Origin: Pseudescherichia sp031987975
GTDB taxonomy: Bacteria; Pseudomonadota; Gammaproteobacteria; Enterobacterales; Enterobacteriaceae
Direction: 5' to 3'
NCBI RefSeq assembly: GCF_031987975.1
Contig: NZ_DALZYX010000001.1
Location: 372,001-436,000 of the forward strand
DNA length: 64,000 nucleotides
The position numbers were made by a program, and so were the translations under genes. The notes under the pieces were generated by a model. It ran no database searches, was not told the origin of the DNA, and worked only from the letters and a program-made list of their open reading frames with translations. The number at the start of each line of letters is the position of its first letter. The stretch's first letter is position 1. Of this stretch, positions 17,577-26,627 are shown piece after piece.

Positions 17577-18677
17577 ATGACAGCGACGCATGAGGCGGTA
17601 AAAACCCGCCATAAGGAGACTACTCTCATTTTCCCGGTACTGGCGCTGGCAGTGCTGTTTTTCTGGGGGTCAACCCAGTCGCTGCCAGCCATAATCGGGA
17701 TCAACCTGCTGGCGCTGGTGGGGATCCTGAGCAGCGCCTTTAGCGTAGTCCGCCACGCGGACGTATTGGCGCACCGACTAGGAGAACCCTTCGGCTCGCT
17801 GATTTTAAGCCTCTCAGTCGTCATCCTTGAAGTTAGCCTGATTTCAGCCCTGATGGCCACAGGCGACGCCGCGCCAACGCTGATGCGTGACACCCTCTAC
17901 TCCATCATTATGATTGTCACCGGCGGCCTGGTAGGTTTCTCACTGCTGCTGGGCGGGCGTAAATTTGCTACCCAGTATATGAACCTGTTCGGTATCAAAC
18001 AGTATTTGATCGCCCTCTTCCCGCTGGCGGTGATTGTGCTGGTCTTCCCCATGGCGCTGCCGGGGGCCAATTTCTCCACTGGCCAGGCGCTGCTGGTTGC
18101 CCTAATTTCAGCGGCAATGTACGGCGTGTTCCTGCTGATCCAGACCAAAACTCATCAGAGCCTGTTTGTTTATGAGCATGAAGATGAGGGAGACGACAGC
18201 GATCCGCACCACGGCAAGCCGTCGGCGCATAGCAGCGTCTGGCACGCGGTATGGCTGATTGTCCATCTGGTGGCGGTGATTGCCGTGACGAAGATGAACG
18301 CTAACCCGCTGGAAGCGCTGCTGACGGAGATGAACGCGCCGGTGGCCTTTACCGGCTTCCTGGTGGCGCTGCTGATCCTCTCCCCTGAGGGGCTGGGGGC
18401 GCTGAAGGCGGTGCTGAATAATCAGGTCCAGCGCGCGATGAACCTCTTCTTTGGCTCGGTGCTGGCGACGATCTCCCTGACGGTGCCGGTGGTAACGCTG
18501 ATTGCCTGGGCGACCGGCAACGACCTTGTGTTCGCTCTTGGTGGGCCGGAGATGATCGTGATGCTGGCCTCGCTGCTGCTGTGCCAGATTTCGTTCTCTA
18601 CCGGGCGCACCAACGTGTTAAACGGTGCGGCACACCTGGCGCTGTTTGCCGCCTACCTGATGACGATATTTGCCTGA
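17577..18677 (+). CDS. chaA: Sodium-potassium/proton (calcium/proton) antiporter
   Basis: Inner-membrane CaCA-family exchanger that expels Na+, K+ and Ca2+ at alkaline pH. 366 residues, the E. coli length, with about 11 transmembrane helices. The two alpha-repeat motifs with acidic residues are visible (LSVVILEVSLISALM and ALLILSPEGLGALK). A cytoplasmic acidic loop YEHEDEGDDSDPHHG lies between the halves. It is followed by a bidirectional terminator shared with kdsA. Confidence 0.96.
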   Translation: MTATHEAVKTRHKETTLIFPVLALAVLFFWGSTQSLPAIIGINLLALVGILSSAFSVVRHADVLAHRLGEPFGSLILSLSVVILEVSLISALMATGDAAPTLMRDTLYSIIMIVTGGLVGFSLLLGGRKFATQYMNLFGIKQYLIALFPLAVIVLVFPMALPGANFSTGQALLVALISAAMYGVFLLIQTKTHQSLFVYEHEDEGDDSDPHHGKPSAHSSVWHAVWLIVHLVAVIAVTKMNANPLEALLTEMNAPVAFTGFLVALLILSPEGLGALKAVLNNQVQRAMNLFFGSVLATISLTVPVVTLIAWATGNDLVFALGGPEMIVMLASLLLCQISFSTGRTNVLNGAAHLALFAAYLMTIFA

Positions 18678-18689
18678 GTTAACGACCAT

Positions 18690-18718
18690 AAAAAAACCCG
18701 CCGAGGCGGGTTTTTTTT
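18690..18718. terminator. Bidirectional terminator between chaA and kdsA
   Basis: CCCGCC (18697-18702) and GGCGGG (18705-18710) form a stem extended by A and T runs on both sides, so it works for both converging genes. Confidence 0.92.
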
Positions 18719-18719
18719 A

Positions 18720-19574
18720 TTAGTTCTCGGTGTCCAGCTCGTCGAAACTCTTCACCAGATCGTCAATGGCTTTGATCTGCTTCAGGAACGGCTCCAGCTT
18801 GTCCAGCGGCAGCGCGGACGGGCCGTCGCACTTGGCGTGGGCCGGATCCGGGTGCGCCTCGATGAACAGGCCTGCCAGCCCGGTTGCCATACCGGCACGT
18901 GCCAGCTCGGTCACCTGACCGCGACGGCCACTTGAAGCCTCACCAAACGGGTCGCGGCACTGCAGGGCGTGGGTCACGTCAAAGATCACCGGAGAGTTAC
19001 CGGAAACCTTCTTCATCACGCTGAAGCCCAGCATATCGACAACCAGATTGTCGTAACCAAAGTTTGCGCCACGGTCGCAGAGGATCACCTTCTCGTTGCC
19101 GCCTTCGCGGAATTTATCAACGATGTTGCCCATCTGCCCCGGGCTAACAAACTGGGGCTTCTTGACGTTAATCACCGCCCCGGTTTTCGCCATCGCTTCC
19201 ACCAGATCGGTCTGGCGAGCAAGGAATGCCGGAAGCTGGATCACATCCACCACTTCAGATACCGGCTGCGCCTGGTGAGACTCATGCACGTCGGTGATCA
19301 CTTTTACGCCGAAAGTCTGCTTCAGCTCCTGGAAAATTTTCATCCCCTCTTCCAGGCCTGGGCCACGGTAGGAGTGAATAGAGGAGCGGTTGGCTTTATC
19401 AAAAGAGGCCTTGAACACGTACGGAATGCCCAGCTTCTGGGTCACGGTAACGTAGTGCTCGCAAATGCGCATCGCGAGATCCCGTGACTCCAGCACGTTC
19501 ATGCCGCCAAACAGCACGAACGGCAGATCGTTTGCCACGTTAATATCGCCAATGCTAACCACTTTTTGTTTCAT
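18720..19574 (-). CDS. kdsA: 3-deoxy-D-manno-octulosonate 8-phosphate (KDO8P) synthase
   Basis: Condenses phosphoenolpyruvate with D-arabinose 5-phosphate to make KDO8P for lipopolysaccharide inner core. 284 residues, identical in length to E. coli KdsA. The TIM-barrel motifs GPGLEEG, KPQFVSPGQMG, LCDRGANFGYDNL and DVTHALQCRDP are intact. It is the last gene of the hemA-prfA-prmC-sirB1-kdsA series on this strand and starts 38 bases after sirB1. Confidence 0.98.
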   Translation of the reverse strand: MKQKVVSIGDINVANDLPFVLFGGMNVLESRDLAMRICEHYVTVTQKLGIPYVFKASFDKANRSSIHSYRGPGLEEGMKIFQELKQTFGVKVITDVHESHQAQPVSEVVDVIQLPAFLARQTDLVEAMAKTGAVINVKKPQFVSPGQMGNIVDKFREGGNEKVILCDRGANFGYDNLVVDMLGFSVMKKVSGNSPVIFDVTHALQCRDPFGEASSGRRGQVTELARAGMATGLAGLFIEAHPDPAHAKCDGPSALPLDKLEPFLKQIKAIDDLVKSFDELDTEN

Positions 19575-19612
19575 AGAATCGCCTTATCAGGTTTGAATCG
19601 GAACTCATCGGA

Positions 19613-20422
19613 TTAATGCAGGGTAATCTGCCGATGCGAAATCGTGTTGATCTGCGCGCGGATCATTTCGCTGATCGGATCTTCCGGACACTGCTCCACA
19701 AAATAGCTTAAATCATGTAGCGCGACGTGATCGCAATCGAGCTGGGCGTAAATCAGCCCGCGATCGCGGATCTCATAGGGATCTTCCGGGTTAAACTGTA
19801 ACAGCGCTTCGCTGGCCCGCAGCGCCAGCTCCATCTGCTGCTCTTCCATTAGCGCTGACTTCAGCGTGTCGAGCAGCTTACGGATCACTTCAGCGTTATC
19901 CGCCTCGTCCAGATCCTCGTTAAACAGCTCCGCCGTCGGGCTGATATTGCCCTTCAGCCACACTTCAAGGGTGTGCTCATCCAGCGTGTCGCCGTTAAAC
20001 GGATTGATCAGCCACATCTCGCCGTCCAGCCACTCGGCACGCAGAATCAGCTGCGTCGGAAAGATAACCGGCGTTAATGGGATATCCAGCTGTTCAGCTA
20101 CCCACAGCAGGATCGCCCCGAGAGAGACGGCGCTGCCCTGGCGGTTTTTCAACACGCTATCAAGCCATAGCGCATCCGACAGGCGATAGACGCCCTGTGA
20201 ATCCTGAAAACCCCAGTCGCCATAAAAGAGTGCGATCAGCTTCTCCAGCTGTACTTCCTGCGATTGCGCCAGGCTTATCTCTTCCCGGGCCAGCGCAACC
20301 AGCTTCTCCAGTTCATCACAGACATACTGCGACGGAAAGTCGTCGCGGATAAGTTGTGAAACGAGGATCATCCCGTCGCATAACGGTGCTTTATTAAATT
20401 CGAAATCGGCTAACGACCTCAT
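19613..20422 (-). CDS. sirB1: SirB1 family protein (transglutaminase-like fold with TPR)
   Basis: 269 residues matching E. coli YchA/SirB1 (MRSLADFEFNKAPLC at the N terminus). The N-terminal transglutaminase-like core (NRQGSAVSLGAILLWVAEQL, LINPFNGD) is followed by a TPR-like tail with FNPEDPYEIRDRGLIYAQL. Role not established; a link to SirA-dependent regulation was proposed in Salmonella. In E. coli the small membrane gene sirB2 lies directly upstream; here only 65 bases separate sirB1 from prmC. Confidence 0.93.
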   Translation of the reverse strand: MRSLADFEFNKAPLCDGMILVSQLIRDDFPSQYVCDELEKLVALAREEISLAQSQEVQLEKLIALFYGDWGFQDSQGVYRLSDALWLDSVLKNRQGSAVSLGAILLWVAEQLDIPLTPVIFPTQLILRAEWLDGEMWLINPFNGDTLDEHTLEVWLKGNISPTAELFNEDLDEADNAEVIRKLLDTLKSALMEEQQMELALRASEALLQFNPEDPYEIRDRGLIYAQLDCDHVALHDLSYFVEQCPEDPISEMIRAQINTISHRQITLH

Positions 20423-20487
20423 TACTTACCCCAGTCACGGTATTCAACGTCGATGATAACGCCAAACGGCGCTTCAGTCAGCCTTGC

Positions 20488-21330
20488 TTATGAATGCGAA
20501 CAGCATAACCTGCCCGCGGTCAGCCGCTCGTTGCCGCCGTAATCCCGCATGGTTTCAACGTTCCGGTAGCCATTTTTAGCAAAAAGTGCCCGCACCTGCT
20601 CGCCCTGCTGCCAGCCATGCTCCAGCAGCAGCCAGCCGTCTGGCAGCAGAAACGCGCGCGCCTGGTCGATAATCCACGCCAGATCCGCCAGCCCCTGCTC
20701 CGCGGCTACCAGCGCGCTGCGCGGCTCAAAGCGCACGTCGCCCTCGGCAAGATGCGGATCCTGCTCGTCGATATAGGGCGGATTACTGACGATGGTGGCA
20801 AAACGCTGGCTGTCGAGCGCGCTGAACCAATGACTCTGCAGCAGCGTGACGTTAGCGATACCTAAGTGCTCGGCGTTACGCCGGGCAAGGGCCACGGCGT
20901 CGGGCATGACATCCACGGCGGTGATATGGCAGTCAGGACGCTCGCTGGCCAGCGCCAGCGCAATCGCGCCGGTGCCGGTACCTAAATCGAGGATCTCGCA
21001 CGGCGTAACAGGCAGACGGGCCAGCGCCTGTTCAACCAGGCACTCGGTATCCGGGCGGGGGATCAGCGTGGCCGGCGAGACAAACAGCGGCAGTGACCAG
21101 AACTCTCGCGTACCCACCAGGTGGGCCACCGGCTCGCCGTGCTGACGACGGGCCAGCAGCGACTCAAGCTGCATCTGCTCGGCAGGCAGCAACTCGGTCT
21201 CACCAAAGGCGAGAATATAGGTACGCGCCCTGCCGGTGACAAACCCCAACAGGATCTCCGCATCACGGCGGGGGCTTTCGCTTGCCGCAAGCTGGCTTAC
21301 CGCCTGGCGTAGCCAGTGCTGATAATCCAT
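20488..21330 (-). CDS. prmC: Release-factor glutamine methyltransferase
   Basis: SAM-dependent enzyme that methylates the GGQ glutamine of RF1 and RF2. 280 residues. The Rossmann motif LDLGTGTGAIALAL binds SAM and the catalytic NPPY motif is at ATIVSNPPYIDE. It overlaps prfA, whose product is its substrate, at the TAATG junction. It is followed unusually closely by sirB1 because sirB2 is absent. Confidence 0.97.
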   Translation of the reverse strand: MDYQHWLRQAVSQLAASESPRRDAEILLGFVTGRARTYILAFGETELLPAEQMQLESLLARRQHGEPVAHLVGTREFWSLPLFVSPATLIPRPDTECLVEQALARLPVTPCEILDLGTGTGAIALALASERPDCHITAVDVMPDAVALARRNAEHLGIANVTLLQSHWFSALDSQRFATIVSNPPYIDEQDPHLAEGDVRFEPRSALVAAEQGLADLAWIIDQARAFLLPDGWLLLEHGWQQGEQVRALFAKNGYRNVETMRDYGGNERLTAGRLCCSHS

Positions 21331-22412
21331 TATTCCTGCTCGGCCAGCGCCGCCAGCTGATCGGCTTGGTACTCCTGCACGATAGGCTCAATCAGCATAT
21401 CGAGCTTGCCTTCCATTACTTCATCCAGACGGTAAAGCGTCAGGTTGATACGGTGATCGGTAACGCGCCCCTGTGGGAAGTTATAGGTCCGGTTACGATC
21501 GCTGCGATCGCCGCTGCCCAGCAGGTTACGGCGGGTTGACGCTTCCGCCTGCTGGCGCTTATCGATCTCTGCCGCACGGATACGCGAGCCGAGCACCGCC
21601 AGCGCCTTGGCTTTGTTTTTATGCTGGGAACGTTCGTCCTGGCACTCTACCACGATGCCGGTAGGCAGGTGGGTAATACGGATCGCCGAGTCGGTGGTGT
21701 TAACGTGCTGGCCGCCCGCACCGGAGGAGCGGAAGGTGTCGATACGCAGGTCCGCCGGGTTGATATCCGGCAGCTCGGCTTCCGGCAGTTCCGGCATCAG
21801 CGCCACGGTACAGGCGGAGGTGTGGATGCGTCCCTGGGATTCAGTGGCCGGGACGCGCTGCACGCGATGGCCGCCAGATTCAAACTTCAGGCGTCCGTAA
21901 ACGCCCTCGCCGCTCACCTTGGCGATCACCTCTTTAAAGCCGCCATGCTCGCCTTCGTTGGCGCTCATGATCTCCACGCGCCAGCGACGGGATTCGGCGT
22001 AGCGGGTGTACATGCGGAACAGATCCCCGGCAAAGAGCGCGGCTTCGTCACCGCCGGTTCCGGCGCGGACCTCAAGGAAGGCGTTGCGTTCGTCATCGGG
22101 ATCCTTCGGCAGCAGCAGAACCTGCAGGTGCGCCTCAAGCTCCTCGCCCTTCTCTTTCAGCTCGCGCAGCTCTTCCTGCGCCATCTCGCGCATCTCGGGA
22201 TCGTCGAGCATCATCTGCGCGGTTTCGATATCTTCCTGAATCTGTCGCCAGTCAGTAAAGCAGCGTGAAACATCGCTTAATTGCGCATATTCACGCGACA
22301 GCGCGCGAAAGCGGTCCTGGTCTGCGATGGTTCCCGCGTCGCCGAGCAGCGCCTGAACTTCTTCATGGCGTTCGTGCAGGGCTTCCAGTTTGGCAACAAT
22401 AGAAGGCTTCAT
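21330..22412 (-). CDS. prfA: Peptide chain release factor RF1
   Basis: Terminates translation at UAG and UAA. 360 residues, as E. coli. The peptidyl-tRNA hydrolysis motif GGQ is in SSGAGGQHVNTTDSA, and the PAT codon-recognition tripeptide occurs in RVPATESQGRIHTSA. Second gene of hemA-prfA-prmC, starting 36 bases after hemA. Confidence 0.98.
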   Translation of the reverse strand: MKPSIVAKLEALHERHEEVQALLGDAGTIADQDRFRALSREYAQLSDVSRCFTDWRQIQEDIETAQMMLDDPEMREMAQEELRELKEKGEELEAHLQVLLLPKDPDDERNAFLEVRAGTGGDEAALFAGDLFRMYTRYAESRRWRVEIMSANEGEHGGFKEVIAKVSGEGVYGRLKFESGGHRVQRVPATESQGRIHTSACTVALMPELPEAELPDINPADLRIDTFRSSGAGGQHVNTTDSAIRITHLPTGIVVECQDERSQHKNKAKALAVLGSRIRAAEIDKRQQAEASTRRNLLGSGDRSDRNRTYNFPQGRVTDHRINLTLYRLDEVMEGKLDMLIEPIVQEYQADQLAALAEQE

Positions 22413-22448
22413 AGGCGTAAATGCACCCTGTAATAAGAGGTTGTTGTG

Positions 22449-23705
22449 CTACTCCAGCCCGAGGCTGTTGCGCAGAATATGCAGGCGTTCGTCGTCCCCG
22501 TCACGGGCGGCCTGCTGAAGTGATTTGGTTGGCGTGTGGATCAGGCGGTTGGTGAGCTTACGGGCCAGATCCTGCATAATGGCCTGGGCGTCACCGCCCT
22601 GCTCAAGCGCGGCAAGGGCCTTGGCGGTGAGTTCATCGCGCACCTGCTCTGCCTGGCCGCGAAATTCACGGATCGTCTCGCTGGCGCTCTGGGCGCGCAG
22701 CCAGGCCATAAACTCGCTGCTCTCCTGAGCAACGATGGTCTCCGCTTCCACGGCGGCGGCTTTCCGCTGCGCCAGGTTATGCGAAATAATACTTTGCAAG
22801 TCATCAACGCTGTAGAGATAGGCGTTCGCCAGCTTGCCTACCTCCGGCTCGACGTCGCGAGGCACGGCAATGTCTACCAGCAGCATCGGCTGGTTACGGC
22901 GGGACTTCAGCGCGCGTTCAACCATCCCTTTACCGATGATCGGCAGCGGGCTGGCGGTGGAGCTGATGATAATGTCGGCGTCCTGCAGGCGGGCATCGAT
23001 GTCGCTCAGCGAGATCACCTCTGCGCCTACCTCATCGGCCAACAATTCGGCACGCTCGCGGGTGCGGTTGGCGATGATCATCTTCTGCACCTTGTGCTCG
23101 CGCAGATGACGGGCCACCAGCTCGATGGTTTCACCCGCGCCCACCAGAAGTACCGTGACGCTGGAGAGCGACTCGAAGATCTGACGCGCCAGAGTACAGG
23201 CGGCAAAGGCCACCGACACGGCGCTGGCCCCGATATCCGTTTCGGTACGGACTCGTTTGGCAACGGAGAAAGACTTCTGGAACATGCGTTCAAGCGCGCT
23301 GGCATTGATATGGCCCCGGCTGGAGTCAGCGAAGGCTTTTTTCACCTGGCCTAAAATCTGCGGCTCACCTAATACCAGTGAATCGAGACCGCTGGCAACG
23401 CGCATCAGATGGCTGACAGCGTCGTTATCCTGATGCCAGTAAAGGCTTTTCCGCAGCTCGTCTTCATTGAGGTGATGGTAGTCGCAGAGCCAGCGGATAA
23501 GCGCTTCCTGCAGATTATCCTGCTCTTCGACGCTCAGATACAGCTCGGTACGGTTACAGGTCGATAGCACCACCCCACCCTGCACCATGGGCTGCGCCAG
23601 CAGGCTCTCGAGAGCCTGGTCGAGCGTGTCCGGCGTGAACGTTACGCGTTCCCGCAGCGAGACAGGTGCCGTTTTGTGGTTGATGCCGAGCGCTAAAAGA
23701 GTCAT
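22449..23705 (-). CDS. hemA: Glutamyl-tRNA reductase
   Basis: First committed step of tetrapyrrole synthesis by the C5 pathway: reduces glutamyl-tRNA to glutamate-1-semialdehyde with NADPH. 418 residues. Catalytic Cys50 lies in LSTCNRTELY. The NADPH-binding motif GAGETIELVARHL follows, then the C-terminal dimerisation helix. The N terminus MTLLALGINHKTAP carries the region through which haem controls proteolysis in enteric bacteria. Divergent from lolB. Confidence 0.98.
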   Translation of the reverse strand: MTLLALGINHKTAPVSLRERVTFTPDTLDQALESLLAQPMVQGGVVLSTCNRTELYLSVEEQDNLQEALIRWLCDYHHLNEDELRKSLYWHQDNDAVSHLMRVASGLDSLVLGEPQILGQVKKAFADSSRGHINASALERMFQKSFSVAKRVRTETDIGASAVSVAFAACTLARQIFESLSSVTVLLVGAGETIELVARHLREHKVQKMIIANRTRERAELLADEVGAEVISLSDIDARLQDADIIISSTASPLPIIGKGMVERALKSRRNQPMLLVDIAVPRDVEPEVGKLANAYLYSVDDLQSIISHNLAQRKAAAVEAETIVAQESSEFMAWLRAQSASETIREFRGQAEQVRDELTAKALAALEQGGDAQAIMQDLARKLTNRLIHTPTKSLQQAARDGDDERLHILRNSLGLE

Positions 23706-23906
23706 GTCAGCGGGAGTAGTACCAGCGTTGATAAGGTTAGTCTGAGCGCATCATACAGGATGAGCCGGGTCAATAAAAGAGACAGCCCCCTTTTGGAGTA
23801 ATTGGTAATTTCATGATTTAAGACAACTTGAACGTAGACGGTATTCCTGCTCAGCGCTAGCATTAAAGATTATAACCGTAACGCACCACAAGGATTTGTC
23901 ATCATT

Positions 23907-24530
23907 ATGACTTTACCGGACCGTCGCCTGATTCGCCTGTTACCTCTCGCAAGCCTGGTACTTACCGCCTGTTCTATCCATGCACCGAAGGGACCGGGAA
24001 AAAGCCCGGACTCACCGCAGTGGCGTCAGCATCAGCAGGAGGTGCGTAACCTGAGCCAATACCAGACGCGCGGGGCCTTCGCTTATCTTTCCGACAGCCA
24101 GAAAGTGTATGCCCGCTTCTTCTGGCAGCAGACCGGCCAGGATAACTACCGTCTGCTGCTGACCAATCCCCTCGGCAGCACCGAGCTGGAGCTGAACGCT
24201 AAACCGGGCAGCGTAGAGCTGGTTGATAATAAGGGCCAGCACTATACCGCCACCGACGCCGAAGAGATGATTGGCAAGCTGACCGGGATGCCGATCCCGC
24301 TGAACAGCCTGCGCCAGTGGATCCTTGGCCTGCCCGGCGACGCTACCGACTATAAGCTTGACAGCCAGTACCGCCTGAGCGAGCTTAACTACACCCAGAA
24401 CGGGAAGACCTGGAAGGTGACCTACGGCGGCTATGATGCGAAGTCAACGCCGGCGATGCCGTCAAACATGGAACTCAATCAGGACGGCCAGCGGATCAAA
24501 CTGAAGATGGATAACTGGATTGTAAAATGA
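23907..24530 (+). CDS. lolB: Outer-membrane lipoprotein LolB
   Basis: Receives lipoproteins from LolA and inserts them into the outer membrane; essential in E. coli. 207 residues. The lipobox is VLTAC with Cys22 as the lipidated residue; the next residue is Ser, consistent with outer-membrane targeting. The beta-barrel-like body includes NYRLLLTNPLGSTELEL with the protruding hydrophobic loop. It overlaps ispE by 4 bases (ATGA). Confidence 0.97.
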   Translation: MTLPDRRLIRLLPLASLVLTACSIHAPKGPGKSPDSPQWRQHQQEVRNLSQYQTRGAFAYLSDSQKVYARFFWQQTGQDNYRLLLTNPLGSTELELNAKPGSVELVDNKGQHYTATDAEEMIGKLTGMPIPLNSLRQWILGLPGDATDYKLDSQYRLSELNYTQNGKTWKVTYGGYDAKSTPAMPSNMELNQDGQRIKLKMDNWIVK

Positions 24531-25390
24531 TGACCCAGTGGCCCTCCCCGGCAAAACTTAATCTTTTTTTATATATTACTGGCCAGCGTAGCGACGGTTA
24601 CCACGACCTGCAGACGCTGTTTCAGTTTCTCGACTATGGCGATACCCTCAGCATTGAGCCGCGCAGCGACGGTAAGATCCGTCTGCTGACGCCGGTAGAG
24701 GGCGTCGCCGAGAGCGATAATCTGATCGTCCGCGCCGCACGGCTGCTTCAGCAGGCGGCTGCGGAGCGTGACTCCCTGCCGGCGGGTAGCGGCGCAGATA
24801 TTCGCATTGAAAAACGTCTGCCGATGGGCGGCGGGCTGGGGGGCGGCTCCTCTAACGCGGCGACGGTATTGGTTGCCCTTAACCATCTCTGGAACTGCGG
24901 GCTATCGGCAGAGACGCTGGCAGCGCTGGGCTTGACCCTTGGCGCAGACGTACCTGTTTTTGTCCACGGTCATGCAGCCTTTGCCGAGGGCGTCGGCGAG
25001 GAGCTGACGCCTGTCGATCCGCCGGAAAAATGGTACCTGGTGGCGCACCCTGGCGTACACATTTCAACCCCGGCCATCTTTAACGATCCTGATTTGCCTC
25101 GCAATACGCCAAAACGGCCAATTAATACGTTACTGAACTGTGAATTCGGCAACGATTGCGAGGTTATCGCAAGAAAACGTTTTCGCGAGGTTGATGCCGC
25201 GCTTTCCTGGCTGTTAGAATACGCGCCGTCGCGCCTGACTGGCACAGGAGCCTGCGTCTTTGCTGAATTTGACTCAGAGTCCTCCGCTCGTCAGGTGCTT
25301 GAGCAAGCCCCGGAATGGCTGCAGGGTTTTGTCGCGCGAGGCGTAAACGTCTCACCGCTTATGCAAGCGCTTAACACTGACAAGCTTTAA
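24527..25390 (+). CDS. ispE: 4-diphosphocytidyl-2-C-methyl-D-erythritol kinase
   Basis: GHMP kinase of the MEP isoprenoid pathway, phosphorylating CDP-ME at the 2-hydroxyl. 287 residues. The N-terminal PSPAKLNLFL and the glycine-rich ATP motif LPMGGGLGGGSSNAATVL are intact. In E. coli the downstream prs gene is read partly from promoters within this region, and a PurR-like box lies inside this gene at 25171-25186. Confidence 0.97.
   Translation: MMTQWPSPAKLNLFLYITGQRSDGYHDLQTLFQFLDYGDTLSIEPRSDGKIRLLTPVEGVAESDNLIVRAARLLQQAAAERDSLPAGSGADIRIEKRLPMGGGLGGGSSNAATVLVALNHLWNCGLSAETLAALGLTLGADVPVFVHGHAAFAEGVGEELTPVDPPEKWYLVAHPGVHISTPAIFNDPDLPRNTPKRPINTLLNCEFGNDCEVIARKRFREVDAALSWLLEYAPSRLTGTGACVFAEFDSESSARQVLEQAPEWLQGFVARGVNVSPLMQALNTDKL
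25171..25186 (+). promoter_or_regulatory. Candidate PurR box inside ispE, ahead of prs
   Basis: AAGAAAACGTTTTCGC agrees with the 16-base PurR palindrome at 12 positions and keeps the central AAACGTTT core. It is about 370 bases upstream of the prs start. PurR repression of prs is known in E. coli; this site assignment is inferred. Confidence 0.5.
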
Positions 25391-25556
25391 TACTTTTTAA
25401 TGGGTATTCTGGGTTAGCTGAGTTTCGGTGACAACGTCACCTCTGTTCCAGACGTTGCATCGCGCTCTTTAAATACATCGCCTGGATAGCGTAGCCTGGC
25501 CCGCACAGTTTACGGCGACGCTATCCACCACTGGACGCATGCCTGAGGTTCTTCTC

Positions 25557-26504
25557 GTGCCTGATATGAAGCTTTTTGCTGGTAACGCCACCCCGGAACT
25601 AGCACAACGTATTGCCAACCGCCTGTACACTTCTCTCGGCGACGCCGCCGTAGGTCGCTTTAGCGACGGCGAAGTCAGCGTACAAATTAACGAAAATGTA
25701 CGCGGTGGTGATATTTTCATCATCCAGTCCACTTGTGCTCCAACGAACGACAACCTGATGGAGTTAATTGTCATGGTTGATGCGCTGCGTCGTGCTTCCG
25801 CAGGCCGTATCACCGCCGTGATCCCCTACTTCGGCTATGCCCGCCAGGATCGCCGCGTGCGCTCCGCGCGCGTGCCCATTACTGCAAAAGTGGTTGCCGA
25901 CTTCCTCTCCAGCGTTGGCGTTGACCGTGTCCTGACCGTTGACCTGCACGCAGAACAGATCCAGGGCTTCTTCGACGTCCCAGTTGATAACGTATTTGGT
26001 AGCCCCATCCTGCTTGAAGATATGCTGCAGCTGAACCTCGATAACCCGATCGTTGTCTCTCCGGACATCGGCGGTGTGGTTCGCGCGCGTGCTATCGCTA
26101 AGCTGCTGAACGATACCGATATGGCGATCATCGACAAGCGCCGTCCGCGCGCTAACGTCTCTCAGGTTATGCACATCATCGGCGACGTTGCTGGCCGCGA
26201 CTGCGTGCTGGTTGACGACATGATTGATACCGGCGGTACGCTGTGCAAAGCGGCAGAGGCGCTTAAAGAGCGCGGCGCGAAGCGTGTATTTGCCTACGCT
26301 ACCCACCCGATCTTCTCTGGCAATGCGGTGAACAACCTACGCCACTCCGTGATTGATGAAGTGGTCGTTTGCGACACCATCCCGCTCTCCCCTGAGATTA
26401 AAGCGCTGCCAAACGTGCGTACCCTGACGCTCTCCGGCATGCTGGCCGAAGCGATTCGTCGTATCAGCAACGAAGAATCCATCTCCGCGATGTTCGAGCA
26501 TTAA
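25557..26504 (+). CDS. prs: Ribose-phosphate pyrophosphokinase (PRPP synthase)
   Basis: Makes PRPP from ribose 5-phosphate and ATP for purine, pyrimidine, histidine, tryptophan and NAD synthesis. From the GTG at 25557 it gives 315 residues beginning MPDMKLFAGNATPELAQR, identical to the known E. coli start. A longer in-frame ATG at 25539 is not conserved. The PRPP signature is at CVLVDDMIDTGGTL, with the metal-binding loop VDLHAEQIQGFF. Followed by a strong terminator. Confidence 0.98.
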   Translation: MPDMKLFAGNATPELAQRIANRLYTSLGDAAVGRFSDGEVSVQINENVRGGDIFIIQSTCAPTNDNLMELIVMVDALRRASAGRITAVIPYFGYARQDRRVRSARVPITAKVVADFLSSVGVDRVLTVDLHAEQIQGFFDVPVDNVFGSPILLEDMLQLNLDNPIVVSPDIGGVVRARAIAKLLNDTDMAIIDKRRPRANVSQVMHIIGDVAGRDCVLVDDMIDTGGTLCKAAEALKERGAKRVFAYATHPIFSGNAVNNLRHSVIDEVVVCDTIPLSPEIKALPNVRTLTLSGMLAEAIRRISNEESISAMFEH

Positions 26505-26518
26505 TCGTAACGTATGAC

Positions 26519-26544
26519 AAAAACCCGCTTCGGCGGGTTTTTTT
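26519..26544 (+). terminator. Rho-independent terminator of prs
   Basis: CCCGC (26524-26528), a TTCG loop and GCGGG (26533-26537) are followed by seven T. Confidence 0.92.
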
Positions 26545-26627
26545 GTGCCTGAAAAACATTTGTATGATGTATTCACGCATTTTCTAATATTCATATAATG
26601 GATAATGCGTGCATGGATGACTAGCTT

